From JAFGBM01 sp964610155 (GTDB lineage: Bacteria > Actinomycetota > Actinomycetes > Actinomycetales > Demequinaceae): a stretch of 64,000 nt of DNA. Shown here in pieces: positions 32,730-40,334 of this stretch. Both the position numbers and the translations under genes were made by a program. The stretch spans positions 1-64,000 of the forward strand of contig CAZSUY010000002.1 of the NCBI GenBank assembly GCA_964610155.1, read 5' to 3'. Under the pieces are notes generated by a model. The model was not told where the DNA came from. It did not search any database and saw only the letters and a program-made list of their open reading frames with translations. How positions within the stretch are numbered: the stretch's first letter is position 1; each line of letters begins with the position of its first letter.

Positions 32730-33877
32730 CAGCGGTCCGGGAGGGGATTGCCCTCGTCCTCAACTGCGGCTCTAGTTCGGTCAAGTACCAAGTGGTGGAC
32801 ACCACCAAACCCGAGCCACTAGTCGTTGGACTCCTCGAAAGGGTCACGGATCACACCCTGGCGATCGAGCAGATCATCGCCTCGCTCGACAAGCCCGACA
32901 GCGGGGTCACCCTCGATGACCTCATGGTCATCGGTCATCGCGTCGTTCAAGGTGGTTCCGAGTTCTCGGCCCCCACCATAATCGATGACGACGTCGAACG
33001 GCAGATCGCGCTGTTCGCGACGCTCGCCCCCCTTCACAATCCGCCGAACGTCGCTGGGATTGCCGCGGCACGGATCGCCTTTCCAAACCTTCCGAATGTG
33101 GCGGTATTCGATACAGCATTCCACCAGACCCTTCCCGAGGCGGCCTATACGTACGCGATCGATCGCAGGGTCGCGACCGCGCATAGCGTTCGGCGCTACG
33201 GATTCCATGGAACATCCCATGCATACGTCTCCGCTCAAACGGCGGAGGCCATGGGCCGGGATATCCACGACCTGTCGATCATCGTCCTGCACCTCGGAAA
33301 TGGGGCCTCTGCCTGCGCGGTGAAAGGAGGGCGCTCGATCGATACCTCCATGGGTCTCACCCCCCTAGAGGGCCTCGTCATGGGGACCCGCTCCGGGGAC
33401 ATCGATCCCGCGGTCGTGTTCCATCTGGCCAGGACGGCAGGCATGGAGATCAATGAGATCGATGACGAGCTCAACCGGCGTGGCGGCATGCTGGGGCTAT
33501 GTGGCCACTCCGATATGCGCGATGTCGTGAGCAACGCCACCAAGGGTGATCACGACGCCAAGTTGGCTCTTGAGATCTACACCCGCCGCATCCGCGGATA
33601 CATCGGCGAGTATTGGGCGCAACTCGGCTCCCTCGATGCCATCACCTTCACCGCGGGGGTTGGGGAGAACAACGAAACCGTCCGGACTCTTTCGATCGCG
33701 GGGCTGGAGGAACTGGGCGTCGTCCTTGACCCCGCTCGCAACGCCGGTCGCAAGAAGGCCCCGACCCTGGTGTCCTCGGACGAATCCCACGTCGAGGTGT
33801 GGGTCATCCCCACAAACGAGGAGCGAGAGATCGCGCTCCAGTCCATCGCCGCTGTTACATCGGATGATCCTTCCTAG
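32726..33877 (+). CDS. ackA: Acetate kinase
   Basis: Makes ATP and acetate from acetyl phosphate, or the reverse. The 383-residue protein of the ASKHA fold has LVLNCGSSSVKYQV (10-23), the catalytic-site FDTAFHQTLPEAAY, RRYGFHGTSHAYVS and HLGNGASACAV with the GTRSGDIDPAV loop and FTAGVGENNETVR. Length is near the family's 390-400. Its TAG stop shares CTAG with the stop of the convergent amidotransferase gene. Confidence 0.97.
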   Translation: MTAVREGIALVLNCGSSSVKYQVVDTTKPEPLVVGLLERVTDHTLAIEQIIASLDKPDSGVTLDDLMVIGHRVVQGGSEFSAPTIIDDDVERQIALFATLAPLHNPPNVAGIAAARIAFPNLPNVAVFDTAFHQTLPEAAYTYAIDRRVATAHSVRRYGFHGTSHAYVSAQTAEAMGRDIHDLSIIVLHLGNGASACAVKGGRSIDTSMGLTPLEGLVMGTRSGDIDPAVVFHLARTAGMEINEIDDELNRRGGMLGLCGHSDMRDVVSNATKGDHDAKLALEIYTRRIRGYIGEYWAQLGSLDAITFTAGVGENNETVRTLSIAGLEELGVVLDPARNAGRKKAPTLVSSDESHVEVWVIPTNEEREIALQSIAAVTSDDPS

Positions 33878-34560
33878 GACTCCTCGAGGAGAGTGGCAAG
33901 GTACGCATCGAGAAACGCCCTGCTCGCACGCGCGACGGGGAGGGCGTGACGCAGGCTCGTCTCGCGTAGGGAGCCAATGTTGATTCCCACCTCCTCAAGC
34001 TCATGTGAGTACGCAATGAGCCACCGTTCGATAAGGCCACCGTTGACTTCAAGGTGGAATTGAAGAGCGAGCGACCGCCCGTGCGAGAACGCCTGATTCG
34101 GGGTGAGCGTTGTCGAGGCAAGGAGGGTGGCTCCCTTTGGGCAATCGAAGGTATCTCCGTGCCAATGGAGGACCGGTATGTCCTTGAGGGTTGACAGGAA
34201 AGTGGGAGCCTCATCCACCAGCGTTACGAATCCCCATCCGATCTCCCTCTCCGAGTTTGGATAGACCCGGGCTCCTAGGGCCGCCGCCATGATCTGGGCG
34301 CCTAGGCAAACTCCGAGAGTCGGGACGTCCCTGTCCAATCGTTCCCGAACGAGGGACACCTCATCGTCTAGGAAGGGATAGTCTGCCCTGTCGCCTAGCC
34401 CGATAGGGCCACCCAGGACGATGAGAAGGTCTGCATCCTCCGCCTTAGTGAGGTCCTCCCCCGCGTCGATGTAACAGACGTCGTGGCCCCGCTCACGAAG
34501 GATCGATCCCCATACACCAAGATCCTCGAACGCCATATGCCTAAGCGCGACCGTTCTCAC
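33874..34560 (-). CDS. Class I glutamine amidotransferase-like protein
   Basis: A 228-residue stand-alone amidotransferase domain. The catalytic nucleophile is Cys85 in LGVCLGAQIMAAALGA, with LVLGGPIGLGDRADYPFLDDE as the oxyanion-side region and His169/Glu171 in LQFHLEV. This layout is that of the GMP-synthase-like (GuaA-type) amidotransferases with no synthetase domain. Likely start is GTG 34560. No partner synthetase is adjacent, so the physiological reaction is unknown; a glutamyl hydrolase or detoxification role is possible. Confidence 0.85.
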   Translation of the reverse strand: MRTVALRHMAFEDLGVWGSILRERGHDVCYIDAGEDLTKAEDADLLIVLGGPIGLGDRADYPFLDDEVSLVRERLDRDVPTLGVCLGAQIMAAALGARVYPNSEREIGWGFVTLVDEAPTFLSTLKDIPVLHWHGDTFDCPKGATLLASTTLTPNQAFSHGRSLALQFHLEVNGGLIERWLIAYSHELEEVGINIGSLRETSLRHALPVARASRAFLDAYLATLLEES

Positions 34561-34586
34561 CCTTCGATGCTACAGAGACACACCAT

Positions 34587-35711
34587 TCAGTCAGGCCGAT
34601 AGGGGGAGACCACCACGTCCACCCGCTGGAACTCCTTAAGGTCTGAGTAGCCCGTCGTCGCCATCGAGCGACGGAGAGCCCCCATGACGTTGGTCGTCCC
34701 TTCCGCACTCGTACCAGGCCCGAAGACGATCTCCTTGAGCGTCCCCACCGTGCCCACGCGAACCCTCTCGCCACGGGGTAGCTCCGAGTGATAGGCCTCT
34801 GACCCCCAGTGGTACCCGTGTCCAGGCGCCTCCGACGCCCTGGCCAACGCCGCACCGACCATGATCGCATCGGATCCACAGGCAACCGCCTTGACCATAT
34901 CGCCGCTCCGCCCAAGGCCTCCGTCGGCGATGACGTGCACGTACCTGCCCCCCGACTCGTCCAGGTAATCCCGCCTTGCCGCCGCGACATCGGCCACCGC
35001 CGTCGCCATTGGGGCATGGATGCCCACCGAAACGCGGGTGGTACTGGCGGCTCCACCCCCGAACCCGACGAGGACACCAGCCGCACCCGTGCGCATGAGG
35101 TGGAGGGCCGCCTGATACGTCGAAGCTCCTCCAACGATAACTGGGACATCCAACTCGTAGATGAACTCCTTGAGGTCGAGGGGTTGCGCCTCCCCGGAGA
35201 CATGCTCGGCCGACACCGTGGTGCCGCGAATTACGAAGACATCCACACCTGCCTCAAGTACCGTCTTGAAAAGTTCCTGAGTTCGGTGTGGGGAAAGGGC
35301 CCCGGCGACCGTCACTCCCGCCGCCCTGATCTCTTTTAGCCTCTGCTTGATGAGCTCCGGGTCTATAGCAGCTGAGTAGATCTGCTGCATGCGAGGCATC
35401 ACCTGATCCGCCTCGAGTTCAGCGATCTCCTCGAGGAACGGGGCGGGATCCTCGTATCGGGTCCACAACCCCTCGAGGTCTAGCACACCAAGCCCGCCAA
35501 GACGACTAAGGGCGATCACCGTGGCGGGGGACATGACCGAGTCCATCGGCGCGGCGATTAATGGCGTCTCGAAGGGAAACGCGTCGATCTGCCACTTGAG
35601 GCTGACAAGTTCCGGGTCGCGCGTCCGACGGGATGGAACGATCGCAATATCGTCAAAGGCGTATGCGCGACGGCCCCGCTTGCCGCGCCCGATCTCAATC
35701 TCGATGCTCAC
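34587..35711 (-). CDS. guaB3: GuaB3 family IMP dehydrogenase-related protein
   Basis: A 374-residue TIM barrel of the IMPDH/GMPR superfamily, lacking CBS domains. It opens MSIEIEIGRGKRGRRAYAFD, typical of the actinobacterial GuaB3 family, with PLIAAPMDSVMSPATVIAL, HVIADGGLGRSGDMVKAVAC and GSDAIMVGAALARA. The active-site loop reads IRGTTVSAEHVSG, with Thr where IMPDH has the catalytic Cys. Start GTG at 35711. Usually adjacent to guaB; here a DEDDh exonuclease gene intervenes on the other strand. The precise reaction is uncertain. Confidence 0.93.
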   Translation of the reverse strand: MSIEIEIGRGKRGRRAYAFDDIAIVPSRRTRDPELVSLKWQIDAFPFETPLIAAPMDSVMSPATVIALSRLGGLGVLDLEGLWTRYEDPAPFLEEIAELEADQVMPRMQQIYSAAIDPELIKQRLKEIRAAGVTVAGALSPHRTQELFKTVLEAGVDVFVIRGTTVSAEHVSGEAQPLDLKEFIYELDVPVIVGGASTYQAALHLMRTGAAGVLVGFGGGAASTTRVSVGIHAPMATAVADVAAARRDYLDESGGRYVHVIADGGLGRSGDMVKAVACGSDAIMVGAALARASEAPGHGYHWGSEAYHSELPRGERVRVGTVGTLKEIVFGPGTSAEGTTNVMGALRRSMATTGYSDLKEFQRVDVVVSPYRPD

Positions 35712-35771
35712 GGACCTAGCCTAGCGGCACGCCTGTCGATAGGTGTCGGGGTCCGGTGGCAGAGTGGGGTC

Positions 35772-36518
35772 ATGAGTTGGCTCGAAGGCATGATGGTCGG
35801 ATTCGACACGGAGACCACCGGGGTCGATACCTCAAGGGACCGCATCGTCACGGCCGCTGTGATTTCTCGCGAAGGCGCCGACGGGGTTCCGATACGACAC
35901 ACCTGGCTCATCGATCCCGGAATCGAGATCCCAGCCGCAGCCTCCGCCATTCACGGGATCACGACCCTCCAGGCCAGCGCCGAGGGCGCGCGCCCGGAGG
36001 ACGCTCTCGAAGAGATCGCCGGATCGCTTGCCGAGACGCTCCTCGCCGGAATCCCGATCGTGGGTTTCAACGTCTCGTTCGACCTTACCGTCCTGGAGGC
36101 CGAACTCTCACGCCATAGCCTCCCAACGTTAGCGAGGCGTATCGGAGCCGACTCTGCCACCGGCATCCGTCCCATCGTCGACCCCCTAGTCCTCGATCGA
36201 CACCTCGTCCAGTGGCGCAATGGCAAGCGCAAACTTGTCAACCTCTGTGGGGCCTACGGAGTCGTCGTCAACACCGACGACCTTCACTCCGCCGATGCCG
36301 ATGTCCTGGCCACCCTTGATCTTGTCTGCGCGATGGGACACGCCTATCAAACCCTCGGCGAGGTCGACATCCAGGATCTCCATGACCTTGAGGCCGCCGC
36401 GCATAGAAAGTGGGCCGAGGGTTTCCGGGCCTGGCTGATTTCGCGTGGTCGAACTGAGGATCTCCCGGACCTTGGGTGGCCATTGCCGACGCCAGAGCCC
36501 TCGACGATTGGCCCGTGA
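35772..36518 (+). CDS. DEDDh-family 3'-5' exonuclease
   Basis: A 248-residue exonuclease of the DnaQ/epsilon superfamily. The four acidic residues are visible: Asp12 and Glu14 in GFDTETTG, Asp104 in GFNVSFDLTVL and Asp177 with His172 in LHSADADVLATL. AAASAIHGIT is the conserved helix after motif I. The C-terminal 40 residues form a separate helix rich in Trp. It stands alone between guaB3 and guaB, so a proofreading or repair role is inferred from the family only. Confidence 0.9.
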   Translation: MSWLEGMMVGFDTETTGVDTSRDRIVTAAVISREGADGVPIRHTWLIDPGIEIPAAASAIHGITTLQASAEGARPEDALEEIAGSLAETLLAGIPIVGFNVSFDLTVLEAELSRHSLPTLARRIGADSATGIRPIVDPLVLDRHLVQWRNGKRKLVNLCGAYGVVVNTDDLHSADADVLATLDLVCAMGHAYQTLGEVDIQDLHDLEAAAHRKWAEGFRAWLISRGRTEDLPDLGWPLPTPEPSTIGP

Positions 36519-36524
36519 TAATGG

Positions 36525-38033
36525 CTACGAGGGGTAGTTAGGGGCCTCGACGGTGATCTGGACATCGTGCGGGTGGGATTCCTTGAGGCCCGCCGTGGTG
36601 ATCCTCACGAACCTGCCCTCGGCCCTAAGTTGGTCGATCGTCTTCGCCCCGACGTAGAACATCGACTGGCCGAGCCCTCCAATGAGTTGATGGGCCACGG
36701 TTGCCAGGGGACCCTTGAAGGGCACTTGGCCCTCGATGCCTTCGGGGATGATGTGATCATCGCTCGGGGCGTCAGCCTGAAAGTAGCGATCCTTCGAATA
36801 GGACACCCTGCCTCGAGACTCCATAGCCCCTATCGAGCCCATGCCACGGTATGACTTGAACTGCTTCCCATTCACGAGCACCAAGTCGCCGGGCGTTTCC
36901 TCGCAACCGGCGAACAAAGAACCGACCATGACGGACTCCGCTCCTGCAACCAGCGCCTTGGCGATGTCACCCGAATACTGAAGCCCACCATCGGCAATGA
37001 CCGGTACACCGGCGGGCCCCGCTGCCTTGGACGATTCATATACCGCCGTGACCTGAGGTACTCCGATCCCGGCGACGACCCGGGTCGTGCAGATCGACCC
37101 AGGCCCAACCCCAACCTTGACAGCATCCACTCCCGCATCGATAAGGGCCTGTGCCCCTTCCCGCGTCGCAACGTTACCCCCAATGACGTCAACGCCTTTC
37201 GTGGCTTTGTCCTTCTTCAACCTAGTGATCATGTCGATCATCGCCTGAGCGTGACCGTGCGCGGTGTCGACCACGATGACATCGACCCCCGCCTCAACCA
37301 GGGCAATGGCACGCTCCCACGCATCTCCAAAGAACCCCACTGCAGCCGCGACCCGCAACCGTCCCTCACTGTCCTTAGTCGCCTTGGGATACTTCTCGGT
37401 CTTGACGAAATCCTTGACGGTGATGAGGCCAGCGAGTCGCCCCTCCGCATCGACGAGCGGGAGCTTTTCCACCTTGTGTTTTGCGAGTAACTCAGCGGCC
37501 TCGGCGTTGGAGATTCCCACTGGTCCGGTAATCAGCGGCATCGGGGTCATGGCCTGCCGGACTCGCATGGTCTCGAAATCCGACGGACTGATGAAACGCA
37601 GATCACGATTCGTGATGATCCCGAGCAACACCCGCTTGTCGTCGACAACCGGAAGCCCAGACACTCGGTATCGGCCGCACAGTCGATCAAGATCGGCAAT
37701 GGTCGCATCCGGGCCGACGGTGACAGGATCGGAGATCATTCCGGATTCCGAACGTTTGACGACATCAACGTGGTATGCCTGCTTCGCTAAGGGGAGATTC
37801 CGGTGCAAGACGCCGATCCCTCCCTGGCGCGCCATAGCGATCGCCATGCGGGATTCCGTCACGGTGTCCATGGCCGCACTGAGGAGCGGCACATTCATGC
37901 GGATATTGCGGGTTAGCCGCGTCGATGTATCTACCTCCGACGGAACTACGTTGCTCTCACCGGGAAGAAGAAGAACATCGGCGTAGGTCAATCCCGTCAA
38001 GCCGAAGGGATCATGATCAGGGGCAGGCGCCAT
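36525..38033 (-). CDS. guaB: IMP dehydrogenase
   Basis: Oxidises IMP to XMP, the committed step to GMP. The 502-residue protein has GLTYADVLLLPGESNVVPSE, SAAMDTVTESRMAIAMARQGG and VLHRNL in the first barrel part, a CBS pair inserted at about 95-210, then VDTAHGHAQAMIDMI, GGNVATREGAQALIDAG and the catalytic loop VGVGPGSICTTRV with its Cys. GYRGMGSIGAM-like SYRGMGSIGAMESR and the flap complete it. I chose ATG 38033 (MAPAPDHD); two ATGs upstream are in frame but outside the conserved length. Confidence 0.96.
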   Translation of the reverse strand: MAPAPDHDPFGLTGLTYADVLLLPGESNVVPSEVDTSTRLTRNIRMNVPLLSAAMDTVTESRMAIAMARQGGIGVLHRNLPLAKQAYHVDVVKRSESGMISDPVTVGPDATIADLDRLCGRYRVSGLPVVDDKRVLLGIITNRDLRFISPSDFETMRVRQAMTPMPLITGPVGISNAEAAELLAKHKVEKLPLVDAEGRLAGLITVKDFVKTEKYPKATKDSEGRLRVAAAVGFFGDAWERAIALVEAGVDVIVVDTAHGHAQAMIDMITRLKKDKATKGVDVIGGNVATREGAQALIDAGVDAVKVGVGPGSICTTRVVAGIGVPQVTAVYESSKAAGPAGVPVIADGGLQYSGDIAKALVAGAESVMVGSLFAGCEETPGDLVLVNGKQFKSYRGMGSIGAMESRGRVSYSKDRYFQADAPSDDHIIPEGIEGQVPFKGPLATVAHQLIGGLGQSMFYVGAKTIDQLRAEGRFVRITTAGLKESHPHDVQITVEAPNYPS

Positions 38034-38091
38034 TCCCCGATTGTAGGGGATGACCGCGGGGCGAAGCCTGGGGTATTTGTTCATCTTGTCT

Positions 38092-38109
38092 GCCCCCACA
38101 AGTGGGGGC
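38092..38109. promoter_or_regulatory. Perfect inverted repeat upstream of guaB
   Basis: GCCCCCAC-AA-GTGGGGGC, an 18-base near-perfect palindrome 59 bases upstream of the chosen guaB start in the 219-base guaB/whiB divergent region. It could be an operator, or a hairpin in the guaB leader. Confidence 0.45.
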
Positions 38110-38252
38110 TACCGCAATTCCCTCAGCAACGATACAAACAATGTAGTGGCCTGCCGCGGAGTCGGGGGGAGCCCAGTTGGGTGCCCAGGGAGCGGCGGGC
38201 CGCCTCTCATTCGGTCTCGCCGATGCTTGTGAAAGGGCTCTGGGGTGGCGTG

Positions 38253-38546
38253 ATGGTTGAATCAGCCGTGAAGGAGCGTCGAGCTGTACTCGACGAATGG
38301 GAGTGGCAATACGCGGGGAAATGCCGCGAGGCCGATCCTAACCTCTTCTTCCATCCAGAAAACGAACGCGGTTATGCCCGCAAACGCCGAGCCGAGTCAG
38401 CGAAGAGTTTCTGCCGCCGATGCCCCGTCCGTGAGAGTTGTCTAACCCATGCCCTATCGATGCGAGAGCCGTTTGGGGTGTGGGGCGGACTGAGTGAAGA
38501 CGAGCGCAATGCCCTGCTCGAGGGAAGAGTCTTGCAGCACCGATAG
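38253..38546 (+). CDS. whiB: WhiB-family transcriptional regulator
   Basis: A 97-residue iron-sulphur regulator. The four cluster ligands are Cys24, Cys54, Cys57 and Cys63 (CREADPNLFF; FCRRCPVRESCLTHAL). The GVWGGLSEDER turn (75-85) is the WhiB signature, and the tail ends with Arg and His for DNA binding. Most like the WhiB2/WhmD type in length and spacing, although the exact paralog cannot be fixed by eye. ATG 38253 has GGGGTGG upstream. It lies between guaB and groES, as in other actinobacteria, and ends at a shared terminator. Confidence 0.95.
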   Translation: MVESAVKERRAVLDEWEWQYAGKCREADPNLFFHPENERGYARKRRAESAKSFCRRCPVRESCLTHALSMREPFGVWGGLSEDERNALLEGRVLQHR

Positions 38547-38571
38547 AGGAGTAGCCCCTCCGATTAAAAGG

Positions 38572-38601
38572 CTAGGGCCCCGAGATGTCTCGGGGCCCTA
38601 G
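38572..38601. terminator. Bidirectional terminator between whiB and groES
   Basis: A perfect 13-base-pair stem (CTAGGGCCCCGAG with CTCGGGGCCCTAG) around ATGT, 25 bases after whiB and 43 bases after groES read from the other side. TTAAAAG precedes it on the plus strand, so it may work as an intrinsic terminator for groES. Confidence 0.85.
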
Positions 38602-38644
38602 TTGACTCTTGGCAAGAGTTGATTGACTCCTACGCTATGACTTT

Positions 38645-38938
38645 CTACGCTACAACCGCGAGGAGGTCACGCACCGAAACGATGAGGTATTCCTCGCCAC
38701 CCACCTTGACCTCGGTTCCGCCGTACTTGCTATAGATGACCTTGTCGCCGACCTTGACGTCGATCGGCACGCGATTCCCGTTATCGTCGATACGGCCGGG
38801 TCCGACCGCTACGACCTCGCCCTCCTGGGGCTTCTCCTTCACGGTGTCCGGAATGACCAGACCTGATGCCGTGGTCTGCTCAGCTGCCGAGGCCTTGACC
38901 ACGACCTTGTCCTCTAGGGGCTTGATAGAGACCGACAC
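38645..38938 (-). CDS. groES: Co-chaperonin GroES
   Basis: Ten-kDa cap of the GroEL chaperonin. The 97-residue product contains the signature IKPLEDKVVVKASAAEQTTA, the mobile-loop SGLVIPDTVKEKPQEG, and KVIYSKYGGTEVKVGGEEYL. Start chosen at GTG 38938 (VSVSIKPLED) with GTGAGG upstream. A perfect CIRCE element 116 bases upstream indicates HrcA control. No groEL follows: the gene is succeeded by a terminator and convergent whiB, unlike the groES-groEL pair usual in actinobacteria. Confidence 0.96.
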   Translation of the reverse strand: MSVSIKPLEDKVVVKASAAEQTTASGLVIPDTVKEKPQEGEVVAVGPGRIDDNGNRVPIDVKVGDKVIYSKYGGTEVKVGGEEYLIVSVRDLLAVVA

Positions 38939-39053
38939 TGCGGACCTCACCTTCCACTTCACGATTGTCACCGGTGTCGCGGCTTGGGGCGTCCAGACCC
39001 TTGCTGGGTCGGTGTCCTCGGGCCGCGGTTGCTCCCAAAGGAGCAGTACCAAC

Positions 39054-39080
39054 TTAGCACTCAGGCCGGGTGAGTGCTAA
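39054..39080. promoter_or_regulatory. CIRCE operator (HrcA binding site)
   Basis: TTAGCACTC, a nine-base spacer, then GAGTGCTAA: an exact match to the CIRCE consensus. TAGAAT at 39083-39088 on the minus strand is a plausible -10 just upstream, placing CIRCE at the groES transcript start. The divergent methyltransferase gene starts at 39143 and may share the region. Confidence 0.95.
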
Positions 39081-39142
39081 TCATTCTAGGCACCCTATCG
39101 CTCGAAGCGCCGAGCCCCCTTCACCCATGCGAGGATCGAGGG

Positions 39143-40318
39143 ATGGAGGTTGGCGAGATCCGGGCGGCAACAAGCAACGATGGCCTCGCCCTGCTCGGAA
39201 CTCTCCCCCGATACAAAGCCTCCCAGGCCCTCTCCCTCGGTGTAGGCCTTCGGGAGCGAGGGTTTCCGGCCGAGACCGTCGCCGCCGTCATGACCCAGGC
39301 CCGCCTTCGTGAGAGAGCTCGGACCAAGTTCGGAGAGTTCGCGGATGGCATGCTCTTCACGCCCGATGGGCTCGAGCAGTCCACCCGACTCACCGTTGCT
39401 GGACTCCACGCGGGGCGCTACCTAGAAGCTGGAATTGAGAGGGTCGCCGACCTCACCTCGGGCATCGGCGCCGGTGCCATGGCTATGTCCGCCCTGGGAA
39501 TCACCGTCATGGCCTTCGAGCGAGACGAGGCGACCGCCCTCGTTGCCGAGTACAACCTCCGCCACTGGCCTGGGACAGTCGTGGTTCATGCGGATTCGCT
39601 TTCCGTGGTCCGCGAAGTGGACGTCGATGGTGTCTTCGTCGATCCGGCGCGTAGGACAGCCTCCGGCGGGAGGCGCCACCGCCCCGAAGACTACGAACCC
39701 CCCCTCGGTGACGTGCTAGCCCTCCGTGACCGTTTCCCCGCCCTCGGTCTCAAGGTCGGGCCCGGGATTCCCCACACCGCGCTTCCCCTCGATGCGGAGT
39801 CCGAGTGGGTCAGCGTCGATGGCCAGGCGGTCGAGGCAGGCCTGTGGTGTGGCCCCCTCGCTCGCCATCCAGGACGCGGTGCCCTCCTCGTTGCCGACGG
39901 GTGCTCGTACCGTCTCTCCGACACGTCCGCCACAGCAGGCGTCGGCGCAGTAGGTGACTACCTCTACGAGCCAGATAGGGCTATCATCCGTGCTGGCCTG
40001 GTCACCGAGGTCGCAATGACCGTCGGGGGACACCTCCTCGATCGCACGATCGCCTACGTCACTGGCCCTCGCCTGGTCGCGACCCCGTTCGCCTCCGCCT
40101 ACCGCATCCTCGATGATCTACCGTTCGGGGTGAAGGGTCTGCGCTCCTACCTGAGGGAACGACGAATCGGTCGGGTCACCATCAAGAAACGCGGCACGGC
40201 GGTCACCCCCGAAGGACTTCGAGCCGATCTACGACTCAAGGGAGACGAAGAGGCGACACTCGTGCTCACGAGGGTCGCGGGGGCGCAGAGGGTCCTCGTA
40301 GTCGAACCCACCTGGTGA
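39143..40318 (+). CDS. SAM-dependent methyltransferase, THUMP-like C-terminus
   Basis: A 391-residue class I methyltransferase. The SAM-binding motif I is VADLTSGIGAGAMAMS (about 101-116), followed by FERDEATALVAEYN, and the catalytic-loop-like FVDPARRTASGGRRHRPEDY. A C-terminal region (KKRGTAVTPEGLRADLRLKG) resembles the THUMP-like domain of this actinobacterial family. The start at 39143 has GAGG and GAGGG upstream. It is divergent from groES across the CIRCE element. Substrate, probably RNA, is not established. Confidence 0.8.
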   Translation: MEVGEIRAATSNDGLALLGTLPRYKASQALSLGVGLRERGFPAETVAAVMTQARLRERARTKFGEFADGMLFTPDGLEQSTRLTVAGLHAGRYLEAGIERVADLTSGIGAGAMAMSALGITVMAFERDEATALVAEYNLRHWPGTVVVHADSLSVVREVDVDGVFVDPARRTASGGRRHRPEDYEPPLGDVLALRDRFPALGLKVGPGIPHTALPLDAESEWVSVDGQAVEAGLWCGPLARHPGRGALLVADGCSYRLSDTSATAGVGAVGDYLYEPDRAIIRAGLVTEVAMTVGGHLLDRTIAYVTGPRLVATPFASAYRILDDLPFGVKGLRSYLRERRIGRVTIKKRGTAVTPEGLRADLRLKGDEEATLVLTRVAGAQRVLVVEPTW

Positions 40319-40334
40319 TCAATCGCCTTCCCGT

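Noticed and set aside
39074..39142. Upstream extension of the methyltransferase start
   Set aside because: It would begin inside the CIRCE element and adds 23 unconserved residues; the ATG at 39143 has a better ribosome site.
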